Shown here: positions 27,022 through 36,222 of the stretch, one piece after another | Layout of the letters: every line of letters starts with the position of its first letter | How positions within the stretch are numbered: the first letter of the stretch is position 1 | The notes under the pieces: model-generated | The model's input: only the letters and a program-made list of their open reading frames with translations | Told to the model about the DNA's origin: nothing | The model's database searches: none | NCBI GenBank assembly: GCA_047921455.1 | Contig: JBLRWC010000005.1 | Location: 36,577-100,576, forward strand | Direction: 5' to 3' | Source of the DNA: XN24 sp047921455 | GTDB lineage: Bacteria > Pseudomonadota > Gammaproteobacteria > Steroidobacterales > XN24 | Length of the DNA stretch: 64,000 nt | Program-made: the position numbers and the translations under genes

Positions 27022-28401
27022 CTAGCGCACGCCAGCCCGGCGTAGCGACGCCGGACTGAAGTCAGCCGGTGTGTACTTCGGACTGAAGTCGTACGTACCA
27101 CGTTCCTCGTTATTCAGGCCAATCCCCAGGTAACGACCCGACTGCAAGTCCATCGTCAGCTCGAGCGTCGTCCAGAAGGACGGCAAGTCGTAGTAATTGA
27201 TCGAGTGTGCTTCCTGCACGCGCCACATCTGGTCCCGGTTGTCATAGCAATCCACGACCATGGCCTGCCAGGAGTCTTCGTCGATATAGAACGTCCGCCG
27301 CTTGTAGAGGTGCCGCGTACCTTCTTTCAGGGTCGCATCCACCACCCAGACACGATGCAGCTCGTAGCGCACGTATTCCTGGTTGATGTGCAACGGTTTC
27401 AGGATGTCGTCGTACTTGAGCTGGTTGCTGTGCAGCTTGTAGCTGTTGTACGGAACCAGCATTTCCTTGCGGCCGACCAGTTCCCAGTTGTAGCGCTCCG
27501 GGCTGCCGTTGAAGATATCGAGCTGGTCCGAGGTCGCCAGGCCATCTGCCGCCGTACGCGGATTGTCATGCGCGACGTTCGGTGCACGCCGCACCCGGCG
27601 TTGCCCCGGGTTGTACAGCCACGCCTTGCGATTCTCCAGCGCCTGGTTGAGCGTTTCGTGGACCAGCAGCACTTCGCCGGCGAGGCGGGCGGGCGCGGTC
27701 ACGGTCTGCTTGAAGAAGAGGATGATGTTGTCGAGATCCTCCTCGCGCGCACCTTCCAACCCATAGGCGCCGAGATACTCGTCGGTGAACATCACCATCG
27801 TGTAGTTGCCGTCGCGCGTCACGGCGGCCTGGCCAATGGTGCGCCGCGCACTGTCCGTGCGATAACGCGCAATGTGGTTCCAGATGGCATGCAAGCCGTT
27901 TTCCGGGATCGGGAAGGGAATGCCTTCAGCGCCCCCGCTGAAGCCGTTGCCGTCCTCGATCAGGTGCGTATGCGGGGCAATCCGCTTGGTGGCTTCGTAT
28001 ATGCGCTCCGGCATCGCGGCACTGCGTCGGGTCGGATAGACATCCATGAAGTAGTCCGGGTAGGTCCGGAACATGGCCTTGTGGCCTTCCGTGAGGATGT
28101 CGGCGTAGTCCGCCATATTGGCGGCCGTAATCCGGTACAGCGGCTGGTCATCGGCGTAGGGGTCGGGGTGATGGCCGCCGGACACGAAGTCCGGAAAACC
28201 AGCCTCCGCCGGGCTGCGCAGACCGCCGGTCCACTCGGGGATTGTGCCGGCTTCGTTGCCGGCGCGAATGGCGCCGATCGGCGTCAGGTCTGCGCCAAGG
28301 CGGGCGAGCTGGTCCGGCGACAGGCGCTCGGCAGTTGCCGGGGCCGCGAGGCCGACCAGGGCCAGCATGGCGATGCCCTTGAAGAGTCTGGATTTGATCA
28401 T
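27022..28401 (-). CDS. DUF1329 domain periplasmic protein
   Basis: A 459-residue protein with a signal peptide (FKGIAMLALVGLAAPATA) followed by the DUF1329 pattern: LGADLTPIGAIRAGNEAGTIPEWTGGL, of which GA-x-AGN-x-GTIP-x-W-x-GG is the key part, then YKLHS and RRTFYIDEDSWQAMVVDCYD. The fold resembles LolA/LolB-like lipid-binding proteins, so a hydrophobic ligand carrier role in the periplasm is plausible, not proven. It starts 21 bp after the DUF1302 gene, its usual genomic partner. Confidence 0.9.
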   Translation of the reverse strand: MIKSRLFKGIAMLALVGLAAPATAERLSPDQLARLGADLTPIGAIRAGNEAGTIPEWTGGLRSPAEAGFPDFVSGGHHPDPYADDQPLYRITAANMADYADILTEGHKAMFRTYPDYFMDVYPTRRSAAMPERIYEATKRIAPHTHLIEDGNGFSGGAEGIPFPIPENGLHAIWNHIARYRTDSARRTIGQAAVTRDGNYTMVMFTDEYLGAYGLEGAREEDLDNIILFFKQTVTAPARLAGEVLLVHETLNQALENRKAWLYNPGQRRVRRAPNVAHDNPRTAADGLATSDQLDIFNGSPERYNWELVGRKEMLVPYNSYKLHSNQLKYDDILKPLHINQEYVRYELHRVWVVDATLKEGTRHLYKRRTFYIDEDSWQAMVVDCYDNRDQMWRVQEAHSINYYDLPSFWTTLELTMDLQSGRYLGIGLNNEERGTYDFSPKYTPADFSPASLRRAGVR

Positions 28402-28422
28402 GGGTTCAGTATCCTTTCGATC

Positions 28423-30510
28423 CTAGAACGACACTTTGGCCGTAACCGAGATGAAGTCGCGGTCACGGGCCGTGTTGTAAATGCCTGCTCCGCCGAACTC
28501 GGCGTAGTTCAACTCGAGTTCGTACTTGTTTCGCAGCGTTCCCTTGAGGCCTAGCGAAAGAGACTGGCGCCCCTCGATGAAGTTCCCGGCGGGTCCCGGG
28601 CTGTTGCCATTCACGTCATGCGACCAGCCCACGGTCGGCGCCAATGTCCATGGCCCGATCGCGTTGTTGTAGACCAGTGTTCCGCGAAGGCGATATCCCC
28701 AGGAGGTGGAATGCGGGAAGGAATCACGCGGATCGAGCTCGAAGAAATGTGTGCTGGACAATTGCTCGTTACCCGACAGCGAAGTCCCCTCGCCGTTCAG
28801 CCGCAGGCCGCGATTGTTCGGTCCGCCGGACCGCGTGTCGGGCAGGTCGGGGACATAGTTCACGCCGCCCTCGAGAACGAAGGCGCCTGTATCCGCGCCC
28901 AGCATCGGGCCGGAGAGGTAAACGAAGGTCGTCTGCGCCTGCCACACGTCGATCTCGACATAGCCAGGAATCAACGAATTCAGGCCGAACAGGCCGATCT
29001 GGTTGAAACACCCCAGCGGGCCCACCGCATTCGGATTGGTCGGGCAAACAAAGTCCGGATTCGGCGCAAGATTGTCGAGCGGTCCGAGCGCCGCGAACAG
29101 CAGTTCCACGTCGTCGAGCTGCAGTGGCGAATCGGGCTTGTACGAAATCTCGCCCTGCCAGGCGATACCGGTGTTGCCGAGGTAACCGCTCCAGCTGACG
29201 CCGAAGAGGTCGAGATTCTCCGGATACTCGGTGAAGTAGCGCGAGGTCCCGGCCAGCTCGTTTTGCGCGAAACTGCTGGCCAGCGCGGACAGCACCTCCG
29301 CACCCCCGCCCAGGAAGGCGTTTGCGCCGACCGTCGCCCGTTCGCGCACCTGCGCCGCGGCGATGTCGCCGCCGAGGTTGGCAGCCGCGTTCATACCCTG
29401 CGCAGTGGCCGTCGTGACTGCGGCGTCAAAGGACAAACCCGAGGCCAACCCGATCGCGGCCGCCTGTGCAGCCGTGGCCACTGCCGCTGCATTACCGAAG
29501 CCCGCCTGCGTACCGGTGAACCCGCTGACCAGCGGCAGGCGGCTGTGGTAACGCAAATAATAGAAGCCGAACTCCATGCCACCCATCAACTGGTCGGCGA
29601 AGTAACGCAGCGCGATGCCGTACTGCCCGCTGTCCTTGGCAGGGATCGTATCCCCGCGCGGCACAAATATGAACTCGGAATCGAAATCGCCGCCGAGCGG
29701 ACTGAAATCCGTACCGAGGTCCGACCACCGGCCAAAGCCGAGCATCGCCTTGGTGCCGCCCTTGCCGGCCAGGTCGTTGGTCGAGAAAAAAGTGCCTACG
29801 GGGTCGGGTTTGACCTTCCGCCAGTCGTACTGGTAATAGGCCTCGATGCTGAAGTTTTCGGTCGGCGAAAGGTTTACATACGCCATGCCCTGGGGCACCA
29901 GCGCATCCCGCAACTCAGAACCCGGTACGCGCAGCTGCGCGACGTCCACCGGATTGGTGAGGTTGATGCCGCCCTGGATAAACGTGCTTTCGCCCCAGCT
30001 GATCACCTGGTTGCCGACGCGAAACTCGCCGGGCGTATTACCGATGGTGAAGGGGACGAAGACAAAGTAATCGAGCATCCGGCCGCCCTGCTCGACCTGG
30101 TTAAGAACGCCGTCGCTCAACTCGGTGCGATTGGTATTGGCCGCCTCCCAATCGTAGAAGGTGTTGCCGCGCGCAAACAGGCCCCACGAATCACGGAACC
30201 GCAATTCGATTTCGGATGTCGCCTTGACCGCGTGCGAGACGATCCCGGTATCGAAGTTCAGATTACCATCGTCGATATTGGCGCCGCGTCCGCAACCGCC
30301 GTTCGCATTCGCGATGAGTCGGCAGTCAGGGCTCTGGACGCGCCACAGCGCGCCGTAGGACAACGTCGTGTCCCAGCTGCCCGACCAATTATCAGTTTCG
30401 ATTGGCACCGCCGAAGCCGGCGCTGCAAAGCTTGCAGCAAGCGCGGTCGCGATTGCGGTTGCCAGGAGGCGTCCGTTCGTCGGACGGGCCCTGGAGGGTT
30501 GCGTGCTCAT
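28423..30510 (-). CDS. DUF1302 outer-membrane protein
   Basis: A 695-residue protein with a signal peptide (LLATAIATALAASFAAPASA) and then a probable outer-membrane beta-barrel. The DUF1302 family start is clear (NWSGSWDTTLSYGALWRVQ), as are GDDGNLNFD-like strands, GNQVISWGESTFIQGGINL and a C-terminal strand ending in phenylalanine (FISVTAKVSF), as barrels do. An Ala-rich insert at residues about 330-390 (AAAVATAAQAAAIGLASG) interrupts the barrel and may form a helical hairpin or plug. It is the first gene of the DUF1302-DUF1329-Ycf48-RND unit; a 238-bp gap to plsB lies upstream. Confidence 0.9.
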   Translation of the reverse strand: MSTQPSRARPTNGRLLATAIATALAASFAAPASAVPIETDNWSGSWDTTLSYGALWRVQSPDCRLIANANGGCGRGANIDDGNLNFDTGIVSHAVKATSEIELRFRDSWGLFARGNTFYDWEAANTNRTELSDGVLNQVEQGGRMLDYFVFVPFTIGNTPGEFRVGNQVISWGESTFIQGGINLTNPVDVAQLRVPGSELRDALVPQGMAYVNLSPTENFSIEAYYQYDWRKVKPDPVGTFFSTNDLAGKGGTKAMLGFGRWSDLGTDFSPLGGDFDSEFIFVPRGDTIPAKDSGQYGIALRYFADQLMGGMEFGFYYLRYHSRLPLVSGFTGTQAGFGNAAAVATAAQAAAIGLASGLSFDAAVTTATAQGMNAAANLGGDIAAAQVRERATVGANAFLGGGAEVLSALASSFAQNELAGTSRYFTEYPENLDLFGVSWSGYLGNTGIAWQGEISYKPDSPLQLDDVELLFAALGPLDNLAPNPDFVCPTNPNAVGPLGCFNQIGLFGLNSLIPGYVEIDVWQAQTTFVYLSGPMLGADTGAFVLEGGVNYVPDLPDTRSGGPNNRGLRLNGEGTSLSGNEQLSSTHFFELDPRDSFPHSTSWGYRLRGTLVYNNAIGPWTLAPTVGWSHDVNGNSPGPAGNFIEGRQSLSLGLKGTLRNKYELELNYAEFGGAGIYNTARDRDFISVTAKVSF

Positions 30511-30748
30511 GAAGACTCCCCAGTTTCTGAATTGTGTTATGCACGAGTCCCCGCAGCCGGTCTTGCCCGGTGCGTGCCGCTACTCTTACAGAAACCGTGC
30601 CCGGAAAACAACATCTTGACGCAACAAGCGCCGAGATACGGTTTATCGCTATCAATGGCTGTTGCGTATGCACCAAGACAGCAGCGATAGCTGCCGGCGA
30701 CGGATGAGCCTGCGCGCTGCAACGCAGCATGAAGGGCGGCCGGAGCAG

Positions 30749-33205
30749 CTACAGATTCATGGCCTGCAACACGTCCTGCCGCAACCGGTCGCCGAGAAAA
30801 GTCCGCGCCTCGTCCATGGCACGGACCAGTCCATCGTCGAATACCAGCAGGCCGGTTTCGTCGGTGCGCAACACGCCGTTACGACGCAGCCGGCCGATGA
30901 AGCCGCGGAACAGCGTCTTGTCGAAAAACTCCGGCGCGCTGAACTGGAACAACATGGACATCCGTTGCGCCATCAGGTGACACAAGTCCTCGAGCTCGCG
31001 CGGGCGCAGGGTGCCCGAGCCGTGTTTCGCGAGCAGCGCCGCGGTCATGTAAAACCGCTCCAGCGTCTGCACGGAACATTGCGCGAGAATCCATAGCTGG
31101 ATGGCTTCCGGGGTATGCGGCGGGGGCCGGTGCAGGCAGGGCTGACCATTGTTGTCATCCCGCCGCAGCAGGCCCTGCTCAACCAGCATGTCGATATTCC
31201 GCGTCAGCTCGGCCTCGACCTCCGCTGGCTGCCAGCGCAGAAAAAGCTCGCCGCCGAGGTACGGATAAACCATGCGGGCGAGACCATGCACGCGCTCGAC
31301 CGCCAGCACGGATTTATCCAGGAAACAGCAGGCCACCAGGGACGGCAGCGCCATCAGGTGGCCAATGTTGTTGCGGAAGTAAGTGGCGAGCAGCGCTTCC
31401 TTTTGCGAAAGCGAAATAATGTCCCCGAGCTGGTGAGTCCGGCGCTCGAGCAGCCCCATTCGCTCCCCATACGCGATCATCTCGGCGCCGCCCTGCTCGG
31501 TGACTGTCACGCCCTCGTCGTACGGCGCCTTGCGCAGGATGGTCGCGAACAATTCCAGCATGCGTACCAGCGGCTGCTCGACCATGCTCTGGCGGGGCGT
31601 CGCCAGCAAAGCCATCGCCAGCAGGTTGATGGGACTGACGGCGGCCGCGGCATTGATGCGCGTCATGATCTCGTCGCCCAGCTGCTCGACCACCGGTGTG
31701 GTCCAGGCCGGCTTCTGGTCTTCTTCGAATACCTCCTCGCGCCAGCCGGGCCGGTGCGCCTCAAGCACCTCGTCGAGGAAGAAAGGCCGCCCGAAATTCA
31801 CATGCACGCGACCGAACTCGCGCCGCAATTGCCGCACCGACTTGAGCATGCCGAACACACTCTCCTTTTGCTTCGGCCGGCCCGACAGCTCCGAGACGTA
31901 GGAACGTCCCTCGAACAAGCGCTCGTAACCGAAATAGACGGGCACAAAAACCACCGGGCGCACTGGCTCGTGGAGGTAGGCCCGCACCGTCATGGCCAGC
32001 ATGCCCACCTTGGGTGGCAACAGCCGCCCCGTGCGGCTTCGACCACCCTCGATGAAGTACTCCATTGCGACGCCCTTGGCGAGATTCAGCGCGAAGTACC
32101 GGCGGAACACGGCGGCATAGAGCGGATCGTCGCGAAAGCTGCGCCGCATGAAAAATGCGCCGCCGGTACGCAGGAACGGCCCGATCACCGGCAGGTTCAA
32201 GTTGATCCCGGCGGCAATGTGCGGCGGCACCAGGCCGTTCCGATACACCACGTAGGACAGCAACATGTAATCGATGTGGCTGCGGTGACAGGGCACGTAA
32301 ACGATTTCGTTGCCTTCCGCGACCGCTTTCAGCCGCTCAATCCCGCCGACATCGACACCGTCGTAAAGCCGGTTCCAAAGCCAGCCCAGCACGCGCTCCA
32401 TCACGCGCACGGTCGTATAGCTGTAATTGGCGGCAATCTCGTTGGCGTAGCGGCGGGCCCTGGCCACCGATTTCTGGATTGGCAGCTTGTTGATCTCGCT
32501 ATGACGTCGAATAGCGCGTCGCACGGGATCCGAATTGAGCACCTGGTTGAGCAGCGTGCGGCGATGGGACAGGTCGGGGCCGATGGTGGCGATTCGCAGG
32601 CGCCGGAAGTGCACACGCAACACGCGCCCGAGCTTGCGCGCGACCAGCGCGGGATTGGGGCTCTCGCTCACCAGCTGTGACAGGCGCACCGGCTCGCTGA
32701 ACTGGACCAGCACATCACGCCCGTGGAACACGATGATGAACAGCTTGCGCAACCGGCCGACGATCCCCCAGCCCTCGGCGAACAGGAGCTTGAAAAACGA
32801 GCCTTCCTTCTCCGGCGAACGGCCCCAGAACACGGTGACCGGAACGATCGCAATGTCCTTGGCGTGGCCCGCCTGGACGGCCTCGGCGAGCCGTTCGAGG
32901 CGGCCCGGTCGCCGTTTGCGGCCGCGCCGCCGTCCCCGCCGCAGGTAGGCGATGGCGCGCCACTCCTTCACTTCATCAAGCACCAGCCCCGCGCTGGGGC
33001 GCGGCAGGCCGTGGCGCAGGCACTGCTGTTCGAGCACGGCGAGGTCTCCCATGCCCGGGTGCTCGAGCACATAACAAACCGGCAGCTCGGCGAGGGCCTT
33101 GAGGCGTTCCAGCTGCGTATCGATCGTGCGCGCGCGCACCCAGAGGAACAATAACTTCCTCGTCAATAACAGCGCCAGGCGCCAAAGTCCGTGCCATGGA
33201 TACAT
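30749..33205 (-). CDS. plsB: glycerol-3-phosphate 1-O-acyltransferase PlsB
   Basis: A protein of about 818 residues, the length typical of PlsB. Acyltransferase block 1 is VYVPCHRSHIDYMLLSYV with the catalytic HX4D. Block 2 is GAFFMRRSF, block 3 is YFIEGGRSRTG, and block 4 is VVFVPVYFGYE. It transfers a fatty acyl group from acyl-ACP or acyl-CoA to position 1 of glycerol-3-phosphate, the first step of phospholipid synthesis, at the inner membrane. ATG 33205 is chosen; GTG 33238 would add 11 residues and neither has a clear ribosome-binding site. It diverges from the GH15 remnant. Confidence 0.95.
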   Translation of the reverse strand: MYPWHGLWRLALLLTRKLLFLWVRARTIDTQLERLKALAELPVCYVLEHPGMGDLAVLEQQCLRHGLPRPSAGLVLDEVKEWRAIAYLRRGRRRGRKRRPGRLERLAEAVQAGHAKDIAIVPVTVFWGRSPEKEGSFFKLLFAEGWGIVGRLRKLFIIVFHGRDVLVQFSEPVRLSQLVSESPNPALVARKLGRVLRVHFRRLRIATIGPDLSHRRTLLNQVLNSDPVRRAIRRHSEINKLPIQKSVARARRYANEIAANYSYTTVRVMERVLGWLWNRLYDGVDVGGIERLKAVAEGNEIVYVPCHRSHIDYMLLSYVVYRNGLVPPHIAAGINLNLPVIGPFLRTGGAFFMRRSFRDDPLYAAVFRRYFALNLAKGVAMEYFIEGGRSRTGRLLPPKVGMLAMTVRAYLHEPVRPVVFVPVYFGYERLFEGRSYVSELSGRPKQKESVFGMLKSVRQLRREFGRVHVNFGRPFFLDEVLEAHRPGWREEVFEEDQKPAWTTPVVEQLGDEIMTRINAAAAVSPINLLAMALLATPRQSMVEQPLVRMLELFATILRKAPYDEGVTVTEQGGAEMIAYGERMGLLERRTHQLGDIISLSQKEALLATYFRNNIGHLMALPSLVACCFLDKSVLAVERVHGLARMVYPYLGGELFLRWQPAEVEAELTRNIDMLVEQGLLRRDDNNGQPCLHRPPPHTPEAIQLWILAQCSVQTLERFYMTAALLAKHGSGTLRPRELEDLCHLMAQRMSMLFQFSAPEFFDKTLFRGFIGRLRRNGVLRTDETGLLVFDDGLVRAMDEARTFLGDRLRQDVLQAMNL

Positions 33206-33288
33206 GAGGTCCGGAAGTGTACCCGCCGGATGGGTCACACGTCAGTCCAAGGCGGGCGCGCGACCGTCCCGGTTGGTGTTCGAGAGCC

Positions 33289-33894
33289 ATGCCCATTAAC
33301 CTTGGGCCGCGATATCGCGTGGCCAGCGCGATCCGCCGGACACTACGGCGCGGAGGATGCGCGGCAGACCTTCGGTAGCAATCACATCCGCTACATCCTG
33401 CCCGATTTGACGCTGCGTCTCACGACGGACGCCTCCGTGACCTATATTAGGGGGGAACGGCCGTTTCGCTTACTGCGGCCGCTCAACTTCATCCTCGGCC
33501 CGGACGAGAGCCTGCGTGAATCTGTTGCCCACACGGCCCGCCAGAATTTTGCGCACACCCGGAACTACTGGCAGGAATGGGTGCGCGGCCTGGCCGGAAT
33601 CTCGACTCGAGTATGCTGTTGATCGGCGAGGCGGACGATTTTGGCGAGCCGGAAACTGCTTTCAATGTCTGTACTTTCCGGTACATCAACGCGCTCGCGC
33701 AAATCGGGCGCAAGGACGAGGCACGCGAACTGTTCGAGGAAATGCTGACTTGCCGCACCCGCCTCGGACTGCTGTCCGAGGACTTTGACGTGCGCAGCGG
33801 AGCACTGTGGGGTAATTTTCCGCAGTCCTACAGCATGGTCGGCATCACCCTCGGCGCGATTCGCCTCAGCAAGTCATGGGAGGACGCGTTTTGA
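33289..33894 (+). pseudogene. GH15 glycosidase (glucoamylase/trehalase-like) remnant with internal deletions
   Basis: Pieces of a GH15 protein remain in two reading frames. One frame holds FGSNHIRYILPDLTLRLTTDAS and DYWQEWVR-like HTRNYWQEWVRGLA from the N-terminal domain (33369-33590). After a frame change near 33590 the other frame gives RNLDSSMLLI joined directly to GEADDFGEPETAF and then ALAQIGRKDEARELF, LGLLSEDFD and LWGNFPQSYSMVG at the C-terminus. The catalytic (alpha/alpha)6 barrel between these blocks, several hundred residues in intact enzymes, is missing. A short MPINLGPRY start at 33289 may be the original N-terminus. The GH15 gene normally precedes otsA in trehalose clusters. The 3' end carries the otsA ribosome-binding site. 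Confidence 0.85.
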
Positions 33895-35261
33895 GTCGAC
33901 TTATCGCAATTTCAAACCGGGTCGCGAAACCGTCGGGCGGCAAGTCCGCCGGTGGTCTCGCGGTCGGCATTCTGGCCGCACTACGGCAATCGGGTGGCAT
34001 CTGGTTCGGCTGGGGCGGCAAGACCTGCAACGGCGAACCCGGTGAGCCGAAACTGGAGCGCCACGGCGAGATCACGTTCGCCACGATCGACATCGACCAG
34101 GGCGACTTCGACGGGTATTACAATGGCTTTTGCAACAGCTCGCTGTGGCCGTTGTTTCATTACATGCTCGGAATCTTCGCCTACGAGCGCGAGCACCAGG
34201 AGGCCTACCGGCGGGTCAACCAGACCTTCGTACGCAAACTTCGGCCACTGCTACGCGAGGACGACCGGATCTGGGTGCATGACTATCACCTGATCCCGCT
34301 GGCGGAAGAGTTGCGCCGCGCCGGCGTCCAGCAGCCGATCGGATTTTTCCTGCACGTGCCCTTTCCAAGCTACGACGTGCTGCGCACCCTACCCGGTCAC
34401 CACCAGTTACTGCGCGCGCTGACCCAGTACGATGTGGTGGGCTTCCAGACGGCGCTGGACTGCGAGAACTTCCTCGGCGGGCTGCGGGCGGCCGGATTCG
34501 GCGGCGACCGTACGCTGGACGGACGGATCGACGCGCTGGGCCGAAATATCCTGGTAGGGGCATTCCCGATCGGTATCGACGTCGAGGAAGCCGAGGACCA
34601 GGCCGCAGCATCGCGGCAATCGGCCGCCGTGCAGCGACTCGCCAAGGACATTGGCGACCGACAACTCGTCATGGGCGTGGACCGGCTGGATTACAGCAAG
34701 GGCCTGCCGGAGCGTTTTCGCGCCTTCGAAACCCTGCTCGAGCGGCATCCGGCCAGCCACCGCAACCTGGTCTTCCTGCAGATCGCCTCGCCTACGCGCA
34801 CCGGCGTGCGCGCCTACCAGGACATCCGTCATGTGCTCGAGCAATCCGCCGGCCACATCAACGGGCGTTTCTCGCAGCCCGACTGGACGCCCATCCGCTA
34901 TATCAACCGGGGCATATCGAGAAAAATGCTGATGGGCTATTTCCGCGTGGCGCGCATCGGGCTGGTAACGCCCGTGCGCGACGGCATGAACCTGGTCGCC
35001 AAGGAATACACCGCGGCACAAGATCCTGAGGATCCCGGCGTACTGGTGTTGTCCGAGCTCGCCGGCGCGGCTGCCGAACTAGGCGCCAGCGCCTTGCTGG
35101 TGAATCCCTTCGATTCGGCCGGCGTGGCCGACGCCATCCTCAAGGCCTCGGAAATGCCGCTGGCGGAGCGCCGCGAACGACACGCCACGATGATGGCAAT
35201 CCTGCGTGGCAACGACATCCACGCCTGGCGCAAGCGCTTCTTAGACGCCCTCGGCGCCTGA
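33891..35261 (+). CDS. otsA: trehalose-6-phosphate synthase OtsA
   Basis: A 456-residue GT20 glycosyltransferase that makes trehalose-6-phosphate from UDP-glucose and glucose-6-phosphate. Motifs: AISNRVAKPSGGKSAGGLAVG (phosphate-binding loop), WVHDYHLIPLAEELR, FFLHVPFPSYDVLR, GVDRLDYSKGLPERF and RDGMNLVAKEY. The TTG start at 33891 overlaps the GH15 remnant stop (TTGA) and has GGGAGG 8 nt upstream, so it is well supported. No otsB phosphatase gene is in the window. Confidence 0.95.
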   Translation: MSRLIAISNRVAKPSGGKSAGGLAVGILAALRQSGGIWFGWGGKTCNGEPGEPKLERHGEITFATIDIDQGDFDGYYNGFCNSSLWPLFHYMLGIFAYEREHQEAYRRVNQTFVRKLRPLLREDDRIWVHDYHLIPLAEELRRAGVQQPIGFFLHVPFPSYDVLRTLPGHHQLLRALTQYDVVGFQTALDCENFLGGLRAAGFGGDRTLDGRIDALGRNILVGAFPIGIDVEEAEDQAAASRQSAAVQRLAKDIGDRQLVMGVDRLDYSKGLPERFRAFETLLERHPASHRNLVFLQIASPTRTGVRAYQDIRHVLEQSAGHINGRFSQPDWTPIRYINRGISRKMLMGYFRVARIGLVTPVRDGMNLVAKEYTAAQDPEDPGVLVLSELAGAAAELGASALLVNPFDSAGVADAILKASEMPLAERRERHATMMAILRGNDIHAWRKRFLDALGA

Positions 35262-35282
35262 GCGCCAGGCTTCAGAGGCGCC
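35253..35282. terminator. candidate bidirectional terminator between otsA and a methyltransferase
   Basis: An imperfect inverted repeat (GGCGCCTGA ... TCAGAGGCGCC) spans the 10-bp gap and the ends of both convergent genes. There is no T-tract on either strand, so factor-independent termination is doubtful. Confidence 0.3.
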
Positions 35283-35937
35283 CGCGGATCACCAGGTGGC
35301 GATCGCTGACCTCCTCCACCGAGAAGTGGTCGAGGCCGGCGGCCGCCAGCTGCCCGCGGATCTCGTCGGGCTCGAATGCCGCGAGCAGCGAATTATAGAA
35401 ATCCCGCCGCAGCACCTCGGGTTCATTCGCCGCGTGCTCCGCCACCAGGGCCCGGGCGGCCGCGGTGCTGGCGGGGCGCATCAAGTCCATCACCAGGACC
35501 GCCGCTCCGGGTACGCCACGTTCCCGGATCATGCGCCACAAAACGGCGGGGTCGTGCAAATGGTGCAAAAGGCTGTTCGACACGACCGCCTCATAGCTCA
35601 TCCTCGGCAGGACCGCATCCGGTACCAGGCCTTCGACCAGGCGGACCCGTTCGCCCAGCGCCGCGTCGTTCTCGAGCGTCGCACGGCCGAAAGCCAGCAT
35701 GGCCGGTGAACCATCGAGGCCATGCACCTCGATCTCCGGTTGGGCCGCCGCGATCCGCAGCGTGATATCGCCGGGCCCGCAGCCGAGATCAAGCACCGCG
35801 GCGCCCGCCGGCAGGCGGCCGACAAACTCGTCGTAGAGCGCCACGAAGCGAGCGTTGGGCTCCGCGAAATCGGCCTCGGCATAGGCGCGCGCCTGGGCGG
35901 CGTCGTCCATCAGCTCCGGCTCGGTGATCCGTTCCAT
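35272..35937 (-). CDS. class I SAM-dependent methyltransferase
   Basis: A 221-residue methyltransferase with motif I VLDLGCGPGDIT, acidic loop HGLDGSPAML, and post-motif segments VVSNSLLHHLHDPAVLW and AAVLVMDLMRP. The order matches UbiE/Methyltransf_25-type enzymes that act on small molecules; the substrate is unknown. The ATG overlaps the stop of the upstream lipoprotein gene by 1 bp (TGATG), so the two are translationally coupled. It is convergent with otsA. Confidence 0.85.
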   Translation of the reverse strand: MERITEPELMDDAAQARAYAEADFAEPNARFVALYDEFVGRLPAGAAVLDLGCGPGDITLRIAAAQPEIEVHGLDGSPAMLAFGRATLENDAALGERVRLVEGLVPDAVLPRMSYEAVVSNSLLHHLHDPAVLWRMIRERGVPGAAVLVMDLMRPASTAAARALVAEHAANEPEVLRRDFYNSLLAAFEPDEIRGQLAAAGLDHFSVEEVSDRHLVIRGRL

Positions 35938-36146
35938 CAGTCGTCCCCGTAGGTATCGAGATCCACGCGCCGGTCCAACTCGCGCTTGCGTTCCTCGGCC
36001 AGTTCCTCGACCGAGCGCGCCTTCTCAAGGGCGCGGACCTGGTCCTTGAACACGGTTTCGTCCACTGGCGGCGGTTCGCGTCGCTCGCCGCAGGCGACCA
36101 GCGCCAGGCAAGCCACCATTAACATCAGCACTCCGGCAGGGTTCAT
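35937..36146 (-). CDS. small lipoprotein
   Basis: A 69-residue protein with a lipoprotein signal: VLMLMVACLALVAC, lipobox LVAC with the acylated Cys at residue 19. The mature part is a charged helix (VFKDQVRALEKARSVEELAEERKREL) ending in DLDTYGDD. It is probably anchored to the outer membrane. I do not recognise the family by name. It is coupled to the methyltransferase downstream and diverges from the short-chain dehydrogenase gene 76 bp away. Confidence 0.75.
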   Translation of the reverse strand: MNPAGVLMLMVACLALVACGERREPPPVDETVFKDQVRALEKARSVEELAEERKRELDRRVDLDTYGDD

Positions 36147-36222
36147 AATCAGTCTCCGGACGACGGGGAACGCCTGCTGGCAATGTTAGCGTATCCCCCG
36201 GGCAACGACAGCGGAGCGGCAA

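Noticed and set aside
30511..30748. Possible RNA gene or riboswitch in the 238-bp gap upstream of the DUF1302 gene
   Set aside because: No conserved RNA motif or convincing hairpin with a U-tract was found. It most likely holds only the promoter and leader of the operon.
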